Positions 1 to 11,700 of a DNA stretch of 64,000 nucleotides are shown piece after piece (position 1 is the stretch's first letter; each line of letters opens with the position of its first letter). Made by a program: the position numbers and the translations under genes. This DNA is from Dendrocalamus latiflorus (Eukaryota > Streptophyta > Magnoliopsida > Poales > Poaceae): NCBI GenBank assembly GCA_017311315.1, contig CM029610.1, positions 8,990,236-9,054,235 on the forward strand. The letters are read 5' to 3'. The notes under the pieces are model-generated. The model saw only the letters and a list, made by a program, of their open reading frames with translations, was not told the origin of the DNA and did no database searches.

Positions 1-148
1 TGCAACCTAGGAGAGATCCCCAGGACCGCGCCGCCATAAGTAAGGCGGCCTCGAAGCTGACCTCGGCTACTGCCGCCGCCGCTTCCACTAGGGTTTTCGG
101 CCACGCCTCTCCTTTCCCTCCTGCGCTGCACGCCCGATCTCCGCGAGC

Positions 149-268
149 GTAAGATCTCCAATTTCGAAGGGAAAAAAATATGTATATGTGTAGCTCTTGT
201 AACGTATCCGCGCGTCTGTTCGTGTCGGATGAATCTCACTGTTTTTTTTCTCTGTTGATTTCTTGCAG
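149..268 (+). other. Intron in the 5' UTR of the eEF1B gamma gene
   Basis: A leader exon at the window edge ends in GCGAGC at 148, followed by a GTAAGA donor. A pyrimidine-rich stretch ends in TTGCAG at 268. The second leader exon (269-302) runs into the start codon at 303. Short 5' UTR introns are common in highly expressed plant translation genes. No transcript was available, so the first exon boundary is an inference. Confidence 0.6.
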
Positions 269-302
269 ATCTGAGATCGAGCGAGGCTAGCGACCCGCCG
301 AG

Positions 303-3291
303 ATGGCGCTTGTAAGTGTTTCTTGATTTGACTCTATTCGGGTTGCTGGCTGTTCCTCTTTAGTTTAGGTGGATTCTTGTGCCTAGATTTGACTTGTGCG
401 GGTGCTGAATTTCCTAGATTAGTTGAGATGGTTGGTGTGTGGCTCGAACTTGGTATGGCGGGGCCTGATTAGTTGCCTAGATTGTTTTTTAGTTGTTGTT
501 GGAGTCCGCAGCAAAAAGATTTTGATGTGGTCTGGCTGCTAAATTGTTTATCTGGGTACTGTACTCGCGAGTCGCGATGCAGCTAGCCTGTTCGCTTCTG
601 CCGCATTGCTTAACGATGCATTTCTTGTCATGATGCTGTGGGCTTTAGGAGGGGTTTTGATCGGGTGTTGGATTGTTAGGGATGTGAAATTATTTGGATC
701 CGGCGATCGGCGGCATGGATTGGGTTAGGTTAAGGGTCTCTCTCTGGTTTTGGTGATGCTATTTTGTGTGGACCTTGTGCAAGCTCCTTGACATGGAGAT
801 GTGGAGGAGGCAAGCGCCGTCTTCAACCTTCTTTGATGGACCAAACTTGTGTATTGCTTAGCTACCCAATGCTATGCATCAAACATTGTTCACCATTTGC
901 CAAGAGGATCCTTCCTAGATGGTTTTAGGAATTTGGGTAGCCCAAGTTCGAGTGGAGACATGCGACCAGTACCATGCCAGTATTTACATTAACCTTTTTT
1001 AATAGAGATCTGCATAGTGGTGCCCTTCTAATACGCTTTGGTGGCTTTGTTTGGTGCAAGTTCAATCATTTAAGAGTCTTTCAGAACTGAAGGCTTATTT
1101 ACCTTTTTTAGATTATAGGCATCTAGTGAAGGTAATTAGTCTGTAGTTTGCATCGACGTGTTTGAAATTGCACCCCGTATGCAGTTGTGCATTTCTGCTT
1201 ATAATTATGTACTCAAATTAGTTACCATATATCATTTGTTCTGTAGCACATCAAATGATTAAAGTTGCTATATTAGTGAGTTAGTACTTCTATTTCTGAA
1301 TTAGTTGCACAGTTTACATTTATTATGTTTATCTTGTTTGATTCTGCAACCCGTATTGGATGTTATGTTCACATCCTTCCTTTTGTCACAGCTTTCGTAA
1401 TCTCATTCTGTTATTTGATGTCGTTTTCATGCTCAACCATGTAATCTGTATTTTGCATTGGTGTAGGTGTTGCATGCTGGCAGTGGAAACAAGAATGCAT
1501 TGAAGGCACTCATTGCGGCCGAATACAGTGGCGTCAAGGTTGAGTTGGTGAAGAACTTCCAGATGGGTGTATCCAACAAGACTCCTGAGTTTCTTCAGAT
1601 GAACCCTATTGGGAAGGTATGGACAAAAACAGCTTGAGAAGTTTTGTACGATAGTGCAGAATCTGATTCTGGCACTTTTTTGCAGGTTCCTGTTCTAGAG
1701 ACTCCTGAGGGCCCTGTTTTCGAGAGCAATGCCATTGCACGATATGGTAAACAAAAGATAGCAACTAATTAATGTTTCTTAAATCTTTCTTGGACATGCA
1801 TTTGTTTTATTAGTTAACTCTGTCTTATTCCTGAAGTTGCTCACTTGAAGGATGACAACCCACTTAATGGATCTTCACTAATTGAATATGTGAGTGTTGT
1901 TTCACATTCATTCAAGATTATTCCTTAAAATTTGTACCTGTTCTTAGAGATTTTGGTTCCTTTCAGGCGCATGTTGAGCAATGGAATGACTTTTCTGCCA
2001 CGGAGGTTGATGCTAATATTGGAAAATGGCTGTACCCACGGCTAGGATTAGTTCCCTATGTCGCTGTGGTAAGTTTAGCCATGTAGGGATCAATCTTGTG
2101 TTTTCTTTATACTGACAACTTGTCTGGGACAAAAGGCTTTGTTATTGTTGTTGTTGACAACTTGTGATCTAATATTCTTTTTTTCCCTCAACAGAGTGAG
2201 GAAGGAGGTATTGCCGCTTTGAAGAGAGCATTGGGTGCCCTCAACACACACCTTGCATCAAACACATATCTTGTTGGGCATTCTGTGACTCTTGCTGACA
2301 TTGTGATGACATGCAACCTATACATGGGCTTTGCTCGGATCATGACCAAGAGTTTTACCTCTGAGTTCCCTCATGTTGAGAGGTATTTCTGGACCATGGT
2401 TAATCAGCCAAACTTCAAGAAGGTCATGGGCGATGTGAAGCAGGCAGAGTCCGTCCCACCAGTTCAAAAGAAGGCTGCACCACAAAAGGAGCAGAAGCCA
2501 AAGGAAGCCAAGAAGGAGGCCCCAAAGCCAAAGGCAGTTGAGAAACCAGAGGAAGAGGAGGCACCAAAGCCAAAGCCCAAGAATCCTCTTGATTTGCTTC
2601 CTCCAAGCAAGATGATCCTCGATGAGTGGAAAAGGTTATACTCAAACACGAAAACCAATTTCCGGGAGGTTGCTATTAAAGGTAGGTTTCTTTCTGGAAT
2701 TGAAATTGATTGCATTGCTGTATTCAAGAAGGGTGATGGTTACATAAGATATACCAATTAGATCACTGAACTTAAGTAACATTCAGTGAATATGTAGCTT
2801 TCAGTAAATGGCATTGACCCAACCTTTAATAATTTTCATTATCTAGACCAGCTATTCTGGAAATTGGATAAAGTACTATAAGAACTGAACTCATATCCTT
2901 GTATAACACAGGTTTCTGGGATATGTACGACCCAGAGGGTTACTCCCTATGGTTCTGTGACTACAAGTACAATGAGGAGAACACAGTGTCCTTTGTGACC
3001 ATGAACAAGGTGGGTGGATTCCTGCAGCGAATGGACCTGTGCCGCAAGTATGCCTTTGGCAAGATGCTTGTGATCGGCTCTGAGCCACCATTCAAAGTCA
3101 AGGGACTTTGGCTCTTCCGTGGCTCTGAGATCCCCAAGTTTGTTATGGATGAGGTGTACGACATGGAGCTCTATGAGTGGACCAAGGTTGATCTCTCTGA
3201 TGAGGCCCAGAAGGAGCGTGTCAACGCCATGATCGAGGACCAGGAGCCGTTTGAGGGCGAGGCATTGCTGGACGCGAAATGCTTCAAGTGA
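303..3291 (+). CDS. Elongation factor 1-gamma (eEF1B gamma subunit)
   Basis: Structural subunit of the eEF1B complex, which recharges eEF1A with GTP during cytosolic translation. Coding exons read as 303-311, 1467-1616, 1686-1746, 1837-1889, 1967-2068, 2195-2681 and 2912-3291. All junctions are GT-AG and in frame, giving 413 aa, the usual plant length. Residues 1-80 form a thioredoxin-like GST-N fold (starts MALVLHAGSGNKNALKAL), about 90-205 a GST-C domain, then a Lys/Pro/Glu-rich linker (KPKEAKKEAPKPKAVEKPEE). The C-terminal EF1G domain includes FWDMYDPEGYSLWFCDYKYN and ends DAKCFK. The first coding exon holds only three codons (ATG GCG CTT) before a 1.15-kb intron, so the start is fixed by the family's MALVL N-terminus. 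Nothing is broken. The promoter lies left of the window. Confidence 0.97.
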
Positions 3292-3299
3292 GACCCTCC

Positions 3300-4339
3300 T
3301 TAGAATGAGAAACTGAGGAACATGAGCTTTTTAGGTTTTGGACCACAAGTTTTAAAATAGTTCATGATTCTGGACAAGCATGCTCGTTGCTTATGGCTGC
3401 AATGTTAGTTGATATTACCCAAATGTACTGGTTGTTTTTTTTTTTTTGCGCTATGTTAAAGAGTTTTGGCCCCATGTTAACTATGTTGTAAATATTGCGG
3501 TATAAGCATAATTCCATATTTAAATCCTGCCAAAACAATTATAAACATAATGTATTTCCAGCATAATAAGAATGACACAAATTGCATATAAACATGTAAT
3601 ACTATCTTGCCATTCAAATGCATATTCAAAGAATATAACACCATCATCACTGCTGAAAATAGTAATGTGCAGAACAGTCCTAAGACCATTAAAACAATTA
3701 AATCTAGCAAGTTAATTGTATTAACATTGCTCTCAGAACAGAGTTGCGCAAGATCCTAGATCTTGGCCTTCTCATGCAAAAGTCCATACTCTTCATATAT
3801 GAACTTATCACTAAAATCAAGATCTGAGCTCTAAATTCACTGACAGAACTGAACTTAAACTGAATAAATTGACTATCAGGTTTAGATGTTCACATGCAGA
3901 TAAACAGAACAGTATGCAACAGAATACTGATCAAATACAGCAAGAGAAATCTGCTAGCAAGGATTAACGAATTCAATCTAAAATGAATAGTAGATACCAC
4001 ATTTAATCACTAATCCAACATGAACAGAACACAGCAGAAGCTGTAATATCTATCAAATAACCAGCATGTAAACAAATCTGCAGATTTAACTGATAGACAG
4101 TAAGCTACGGCTCAATCTGTGACTACCAAATAGAGCTCAAATCTGATTTCTCTGACAAGATCACAATCAGTTATGGACTAAATTCATCACAGAGCATATA
4201 TAAACCGAGCCAGCCAACATACACAGCAACTCACAGATACTTGAACCAAATATAAAGATCAAGAATAGTTGCTGAACTTGCAGTGAATCAAATATACTCA
4301 CAAATCAGACGGTACTCAAAACCGTCCAGATGCAAATCT
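3300..4339. other. Intergenic, 3' flank of eEF1B gamma; no gene seen
   Basis: The first 130 bases are probably the eEF1B gamma 3' UTR, ending before a T11 run near 3434. The rest is A/T-rich with no conserved protein in any frame. On the plus strand, GCATATATAAACC near 4196 looks like a TATA box, but no coding region follows it convincingly. Read on the minus strand, the segment resembles the AT-rich downstream half of the GC-rich leader at 4340-5110, as in an intron or an LTR. I cannot assign it. Confidence 0.3.
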
Positions 4340-5110
4340 TAGCCGAAAATCAACTTGAGAAATAGGGCAAGGCACGATGAAATCGCTGTCCCAGAAAACC
4401 TATCGCCCCTCTGTGCCGATGAAGAAGAGGAGCGTGGCCTTCGGAGATACAAAGCCCTCATCGTCCACGGGTAACCGCAGCCGGAGTCGAAGGTCGGGGT
4501 ATTGCCGCACAAGACCGCAAGAGCACACCGGCCAAGTGCACTCAAGACTGCAGGGAGTCGCTGCTACCTCTTACCTCGGGCAAACCTTCTACCTCAGGGT
4601 CCCTCTCACACCGCACACGGCGCACGGGAACCGGAGGTGAAGACCTCAACCGGAGATGGAGCAGCAGCTCCAAATCCCCGCACACACCCGAAGAACCGAG
4701 GCAAGGAAGAACACATCGAAGAAGAAAAACAGATCGGAGAAGTCAGATCTCAAAACCATGGAGCCGAACGGCCTTAAGAGGAGGAGGAGATGGGGTGAGC
4801 CGCGGGGTGGCGTGAGCGGCCGGCTCCGAGGAACCCGGGCCAGCCCGCGCCGCCTCCGCCGCTTCTCCACTTGTCCCTCTCCCCATTTGCCGCCCGCATC
4901 GCTAGATCTGGGGAGGAAGCCAAACGGCCGCACGGGCCACTCCCACACGCACGCACACCCTGCGCACGGGCCGACCCGGGGAGGAGACTTAGTCTCCGTC
5001 CCCTCACCTCCTTGCGCGGCTCACCGACAGGTGGGCCCCGCCTGCATTTCTTTTCTCTTTTCCCTTTTCTTTTCTCAATTGGGAAATCCCCAAAATGCCC
5101 CCCGCATAAC
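4340..5110 (-). promoter_or_regulatory. GC-rich minus-strand promoter/leader-like segment
   Basis: On the minus strand this segment carries GGGGCCCACCTGTCGGTGAG near 5027-5046. That is very close to the GGGCCCACCTGTCAGTG motif common in grass promoters. A GC-rich leader with CT-rich tracts follows, then a good splice donor (CCGAG|GTAAGAG near 4580). No recognisable protein follows on the minus strand. It may be the first exon of a decayed gene, or the promoter part of a solo LTR, since the order GC-rich leader then AT-rich DNA matches the long LTR at 42986-47934. Weak call. Confidence 0.3.
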
Positions 5111-5341
5111 AACAAACTAGAGATTCTGAAAGTTGTGTGCAACACTAAATCATTCTTGTGTATCAATGGTACTGGTATGTGTGCCGAACTCGCCATTTTA
5201 ATGTTAGTCTGGAAATAGGAAGCAAATGCGCTGTAGCATCGTGGCTTGATTGTTGGCGTAGATATGAATTTACTTGCGCTGTCTGTGTTTTGTTTTCGAA
5301 TTGTGATAGAACTACCGTTCAGTCATCGTCTTGAAGCATCA

Positions 5342-5733
5342 TCACTATATTAAAGCCAGGGAGTTCCGGTCTCCCACCCATGCCACATCAGCATTTTTAC
5401 AAAAAGGCCTTTATATTTTTTGAAATTGTGTAAAGGTCCTTAATTCCTGCAAAAGGTCCCTGCCAACCCCAGGTTTTTTTTTCTGAACACCCCCCTCCAC
5501 TTCATCGAAATTGTGTATCTGTTGAAGGATAGCACCTTGCGGTTTTCCAAAATTACGTAAGGGTCCTCGTTTAGTTACGTACAGGTCCTCGGTTTTTTGT
5601 GAAAAAAGCCTTTGGTTTTTTTGAACTTACACATGTGTCCTCGATTTAAAAAAAACTCTCCGCGAATTGTTCTTTCTTTTACCTCGGTCCACACGATAGC
5701 TAGCGCGGCGTGCCGCCGTGCTTACGCTGCTAG
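5342..5733 (+). mobile_element. Short non-autonomous Helitron
   Basis: The element begins TCACTATATTAAAGCC after a host A (5341) and ends in CTAG (5730-5733) before a host T (5734). This is the A/T insertion site and TC...CTAG ends expected of Helitrons. Just inside the 3' end is a GC hairpin (GCGGC-GT-GCCGC, with a wider AGCG...CGCT pairing) about 7 bases from CTAG. The 392-bp body repeats phrases such as AGGTCCT and TTTTTTGAA and carries no ORF. The 5' end is only an approximate match to the usual TCTCTACTA, so the left border is less sure than the right. Confidence 0.55.
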
Positions 5734-5829
5734 TTCCTTGTAAATGCCAACCACTCTTTCGGTGGAGTATGAATGTATCTGATTGTGAGCGAGTTTGAAT
5801 TAGTAACTTTAGAACAGCTCAGACGTGTT

Positions 5830-5946
5830 GTTTTATTAATTTGGTTTGTCATGGTGTGGAATTAAGTGGAATTGGTGTCTACCGCTGTTTTATTCATTTG
5901 GTTTGTCACGGTGTGTAATTGAGATGTGGAATTGGTGTCTGCCACT
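5830..5946. repeat. Two-copy tandem duplication, about 58 bp
   Basis: Two adjacent copies begin GTTTTATT(A/C)ATTTGGTTTG, at 5830 and 5887, and end GGAATTGGTGTCT(A/G)CC. They differ by a few substitutions and a short indel. No function is evident. Confidence 0.75.
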
Positions 5947-6127
5947 CTGGTTTAGACCTAGGAGTTAGGCCGTGCGGTGTGCCCGGCAGGCTTCGGGCCA
6001 TGAGGAGTTGTGTTGGCTTGCACCGCCATTTAGTGGTGCCGTGTCGGCACGATGTCTCAGATGAGGCCTAGGCATGGCTTAGGAACGTCGGGTCGTGCTG
6101 TATGGGCACAACACACGGCTTTTGTCC

Positions 6128-6463
6128 ATCGTCGTCGCTTGCCCCACCTCGAACCTGTAGCCAGTGACGTAGAGCCAAAGGAGGCGTTGAGGATGAGTGG
6201 TGGATGGCGACAGAATCTGAACTTGGGCGGCCGGATCCAAAAGGTGACGGCACAAGCAAGCGAGCATCGACAATGGAGGATGAGGATGGGGGAGCCGTTG
6301 AGGTGCAGCTCCGACAGTGGAGGAGGAAGGTGACGAGGAGTGGCCTTTGGACTTTCATCCTCTACATGCACTGCCTCGGTCGCCGCCGCCATTTGCCAAC
6401 CTTAGACCCGTAGCCGACAATGTTGAGCCGGAGGCGGCATTGAGGATGAGCAGCGGGCAGTGA
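6128..6463. repeat. Diverged direct duplication in GC-rich DNA
   Basis: The stretch near 6128-6205 (CGTCGTCGCTTGCCCCACCT ... GAGGCGTTGAGGATGAG) recurs diverged near 6380-6460 (GTCGCCGCCGCCATTTGCCA ... GAGGCGGCATTGAGGATGAG). Overall similarity is clear by eye. The long ORFs over this region on both strands look like products of GC-rich sequence, not genes. Confidence 0.5.
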
Positions 6464-7766
6464 ACAACGACGGGATGTGGACCCAGGTGGCAAGGTAGTA
6501 CCGTAATTCATGATTTTTTAGGATTTCAAACTCAACGGTCATCCTAGTGGGTGGAGGTTATAAATACCACTATCAGCAACAAGAGTTCTCTTTTTATCCT
6601 CATTAAATACCCTTCCCCTTTTGTACTCTCTACTACTCATTTACTCTAATTTCACTTTTTGACGTCATTAAGAGCATTCAAGTAATTGATCTTTGTGGCA
6701 CTTAAAAACCTTTAAGAAAGTGTTGTGATTCATTAATCTTAGTTGTTGTCGATACCTAGACGACTTAAAGGAAGTTGTGCGGTAATTTTTTCAAAGAAGC
6801 TTGTGAAGAGATCTAACACCGTTTGTGAGTGGTGTGGTGCTCACCATCTTCGGAGTGGAGGAAGAACAACCTTAGTGGACTTAAGGTTTTTATGCTTAAT
6901 TCGTCTAGCCGGTCCAATCTGTTTGGGCTTACCTCAAAGTGTAGTGAAGACTGTCAAGTCTTTGATACCACTAGAAAAACATCATATGTCCTCATTGTGG
7001 TTTATTTCTTTGTCTTTACTTTTCGTATTTATGTTTCTAACACTTATAATGAATTAATTGTGTAGCTAGAAGTGTATCTAGTATTGACATTGTTTGTAGT
7101 GCCTTAGTGAAACCTAGAGTATTTCAGCTTTAATTGTGCAAAAAAAATTTATTTAAGCTCATACTTGCTAAAAATTATGATTTAGTCAAAATAATTTAGA
7201 AACATCCTATTTACCCCTTAGCCGTTTATCTTTGATCCTACACTAAATCTCGGGCTGCCTTAAAAAGGCCGGTCCAACTCACAGGTCTTCTTGGATGGTT
7301 TAAAGACCATCGTGGAGTATAATGCCAGCGTGCTGTGTGACTTCCTGTTACACTGGATCGGATTGGCAAGAATGGAACTCGTGGTTTTTGGTTGACGAAT
7401 ACGACGAATGCTTGGCATTACTATGCACACAAGACGCCCGTGGCCTAGGTTTATTTTCGGGTCTATCGAGTCGAGCATCAGCTGTTCTATGATGTGATTG
7501 AATCATTGTTCGAACAAATGGTGATTCGCTTGCAGATTACGCCACACTAGAGATTTGGATAGCAGCTTGCAAATTCATTGCATGATAGTATGCGACTAAA
7601 CAAGTGCGAAATTCCTCGTTATGAGGCACGTATGGGTGGTCTACACCCGCTTGCAAAAGGAGACATTAAGGGAGACATCCAATGGCAGTGTATCTAAGGG
7701 CACCTGAAAACGTGGTCAATGAAATGAATTGAGTATGTGTCTACGAGTTAGGACAGCTTGACTTTC

Positions 7767-7919
7767 CTTCTGGAATGCAGGATGTTACTATAATTTATTT
7801 CTGATTATATATTCTTTAACATATATGGCCTATTTATATTGTCTTCTGAAATGCAGGAGTCTTAGTATAGTTTATTTCTGATTATATATTTTTTAACATA
7901 TAAAGCATGTTTATATTAA
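7767..7919. repeat. Tandem duplication, about 76 bp, two copies
   Basis: Copies start at CTTCTGGAATGCAGGA (7767) and CTTCTGAAATGCAGGA (7843). Both contain TTTATTTCTGATTATATATT and a (T/C)TTTAACATAT segment. A third partial copy starts at 7920 (CTTCTATTTGCAG). This is the left part of the dispersed repeat at 7840-8135. Confidence 0.75.
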
Positions 7920-8135
7920 CTTCTATTTGCAGAAGTTAGAAACCAATATAAACACCCGACCTTAACCTCCCCACTCCTGTCACTCTCATCTTACTCCGAA
8001 AATAAAACGGATATAGACGTATCACACAACTCACTCGTACTCCCGTCTCGCGTACACATCTCTCCGTTACTTTTCCATCGCTCATCCCCTTCTAAAAACC
8101 AATTCTTTCAGACGTTACTATTTATTTTCAGCCAA
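7840..8135. repeat. Dispersed repeat, copy 1 (second copy at 16680-16975)
   Basis: The order of blocks is shared with 16680-16975: TTTATATT, a palindromic AAGTTAGAA..ATATAAAC block, a C/T-rich tract with TCTCGTCTCGC-like words, ACATCTCTCC, then TTATTTTCAGCCAAA. GTTTATATT and AATATAAAC flank a 25-base centre as an inverted pair at 7909-7951. No ORF. It is probably an old MITE, but the family is not recognised. Confidence 0.45.
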
Positions 8136-8750
8136 ACCAATATAACAAGCCCATATTGTTATAAACTCATGATAACGATGACAGCATGTCCATTAATACC
8201 CATAAATATGTTAGAAAATGAAATACGGGGTGAATTTTAACCCCAAGAGAGAACCAATTGGTAAAAGCATTAAGATGCATATTCATGAAGATGCAGAGTA
8301 ACATCTGTATAAAGGATATACAAGATTGCATTTGGTAAATACCGTGCCACAACTTTTTGTGGACGCCATGAACTTTTAATTTCCTTTTTTCATTCTGAAG
8401 CAAGAAAAATAAAGATCCTATCTTTGTGGTGAATTCTGATTCTCAGAATCACCGTTCCAAATCCAGAACTGAACAATTATTTACCATGGCACAGAGCACT
8501 TTGTGTTGCGCCACATTTCTTCGCTTGGAACTAACACACTACGCTTTCTCCAGCAGCGCCTTTGCACAGCTTCAGAGAGTTCTCACATTTTTCACAAAAG
8601 GATGCGCAGAACCTTCGTCCATGCACATCCATACTGCAGAGATTTGGAATACATCTCCACAGGCTTCAACATGAAAAACTTGGCCTCTGCAGTAGCTTAG
8701 ATACTTGTATTATTTTTTTTCGTTTGTCCTGAGATTTGTCTCAGGAATTG

Positions 8751-11700
8751 TCAGCAGCTTTCTGTAACAACTAACCGCTGTAATTGTTTTAGCGGTGACA
8801 GGAGCTGGGAGAACGGTGGTCGTTTGCTTGGATCGCTGCACAAAAGAACGTTGGTGTCATTGTCAGGTATGCAAGTGGCAGGTAAAAGAGAATGAGAATT
8901 GAAAAGGGCAGCATGTTATTTGAAAAATGGTCTGTTGTCCTACTTTTCCCAACATGAAGATATTATGCTGGCCACCAGTGGATCGACTTCTTTGGGAATC
9001 TCTAGTCGTCTGTTCTGGAACCCAACTGCTCCTACAACTTGCATTGGGTTCAGCCCGCTCCATGGTACACGCAACGTTGCTAGTTCCCATAGGATTACTC
9101 CAAAACTATAGACGTCACATCTGATGCCAGCATTGAATTTTCAATCAGCACAAGAACATGGAAGGAACAAAAGACCAGGATGTCTCGAGAAAACTAAGCA
9201 ACTCACTTCTCGTTGGATGGTTCATTACGTAGAACCTCTGGTGCCATCCACTCCGGCTGCAGACCAACATGAAATACGGTCATGAATATGGAATGATAGG
9301 TCAGCTGAACAAGAAAAATATAGGAGGCAATAATGCCACTTGTGGAACATAACCCATAAGTGAGGAAAGAAGAGAGCAAGCAACGATCATGCTGGGGATT
9401 CAATAATGCAGAACGGAGCTTCCTACGGCCCCTAACGAAAGGTACTCTTGCCTCTGGCAGGGCTCTACCGTCAGTTAGTGTCACTATGCAGATTCATTCT
9501 AAGCACAGCTTTGCACTTCGAGAAAGACCTTTCATGATCATTTTTTGGTATCCAGGTGCACTGGCAAAGGCATTGTGCATGCCCTATACCAGGCTGACCC
9601 AAACGACGCTGGAGTTCCTTTCAAATAGTGCACTGTACCAAGCATGATGTGTTTTACATAGCACATTTGACATTTTTCAGTTGGTGTAGAACAAGAGGAA
9701 ACTAAGTAGGGACTTCCTTTAGCATGTTAAGCATGCCGACTACTATGCGTCTCTATTTGTGGCATGTTTCTAGATTTTATGTTAGCTAAGTTTGTCTGTG
9801 AGCTGCATTTGTGCTTCTGGCTGCAGTATACTCTAGGTTTCCAGCACCTCAAATAGTTTAGTCTCCGTATTAAACAGAGAATAAAGCTATGAAAAAACCT
9901 ATTCATTGGGCAACCATTCACTGCTGTTAAACCTCAAATATTCACTTTCCGCCACCACATAATCCTAGCATTAGTTTTCATCTCTCAAGTTGCGAGGCTT
10001 GCTCCACTACCTAACAAAAATGGAGACCAACAAGGGGGAACAACCATGGGTTGAGTTACGTAAATGGTTATGCAGAGTGACTACTGTACCTTGTTTTGCA
10101 TAAACCATTTAAAGCTTGTTCCAGAGCACTAGTAGCACGCAACACCTAAAACTAAGCAACAATAAAAGGCCTCGAGCAGGCCTGAGCAACTACATTTTGT
10201 CAAGAAAACACTAAATGAAGCACCCCCACACGTTGCTTCAAACCATTTGCATGTCCTAGTGAAGTGTCAGGTCAGGTACAGCACAGGCACATCTTACTTT
10301 CAAGTTCAAACCAATGTTTCAAGGTTTCCAGAGAACAGAAATGCTAAAAACACTGTGATTACAATCTAAATGATGTCACACAAGAACCAAAACAAACAAA
10401 CAAAAATCAATCATGAACAAAGAAAATCATAAAAAGATCAAGGATATTACTGTTCCAGCTGTGGACTTAGAGGAAAGGAAAGTGTGATGCTTCAACCTTG
10501 ACATGCCAAAATCTGACACCTGCATGGAAAAATACATATGTTGTGATATTAGTCTCTGCATAACTGGACATAAAGTTTTTGGTGATGCAACTGTTAATCA
10601 AAAAGAAGATGAACATGAATTCGTCCAAAGAAACATTTCGTGGGTACAGAGCTTGTACTGATTATGTACTCTGCAATTTACTCAGTATTCTACACTTTAA
10701 GTTCAGTTAGACAAATTTTACACTCAAGTATAGAACCAGCAACTTGTGATTTAAGAATAGTAAAGGCACAAGAAAGATGACCAGTACATCCCTCGCTCTA
10801 AGCTGATAAACCTTAAATATTTCAGGTGCTGCAAACCAACAATACCCCTCTACTCATGTTTCATAAGCACTTAATCAGCAGCCGAGCAGTTACAGGGCTT
10901 GGTTCTATTCAGACAAATCTGAAACATTAAATCTTAGCCTCCATTTTTTGTACACCTTTTCATCATGCATTAAGCTCATTTAGTGCAACATCGCATTTTG
11001 GCTCTTAGCTAAGAATACCCATAAGTAGGGAAAATTTTGATTTTCATTTTACAGCTGGGCATCGCACAAGCCGATCACTGTCAGTCACCAAGAGGTCTAT
11101 TAATTAAACAATAAAGGAGGGCACGCAATCCAGAGGTTCCACGTAAAAATAAGGATGGAAAAAATAAAAGTTGCGCATTTTTTACCAAAGCAACATCATA
11201 TCACCTTTAGACAATCTTTGACCCCTCAGCATGATTGGGTAGCAAACAGTATAGGGCTATAGGTTTATCCAAGGTGAAAGCAGACTAACAAGAAAACTAG
11301 AATGCCTTTTTTTATTGAATGAGAAGAGGATTGTGAGCAAGAGAGCCACCTTAACAACCCAATTTTTATCCACTAAAAGATTTGGGGATTTCAAGTCGCG
11401 ATGCACAATAGTAGGATGGCTAGCGTGCAAGTAATTCATCCCTCTTGCCTGCAAGAATACAATATCAACTATCAACTACTGTATAAAACAAGAAACAACA
11501 GATGAAAGCAAACAAAGCAACTTGCCCAAGCTTACCACATCTAGTGCCATTTTTAGCCTTCGTGATTCATCAATTTGACTATTTGGCCGATGCAATAGGC
11601 GATAGAGGCTACCTCTGGCAAAATGAAGTACATTATATTTTGTTGTAATTACTCTTTGCACTGGTAATATTATACCCACAAAGGTTGAAAGAATAATTGA

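Larger units (their letters stand above)
5734..7766. other. Intergenic; retroelement-like relics, no gene recognised
   Basis: Besides the two duplications listed separately, this stretch has a GC-rich part (6000-6480) without a conserved protein and a promoter-like GGTTATAAATACC near 6557. A/T-rich DNA follows. Around 7260-7700 short patches look like former coding DNA, but stops occur in all frames and no family is recognisable. The TATA box and the layout suggest an old LTR; I could not find matching ends. Confidence 0.3.

Noticed and set aside
4871..5218. 115-codon ORF and overlapping frames in GC-rich DNA
   Set aside because: Open on both strands over the same bases, no domain; more likely promoter/leader sequence.
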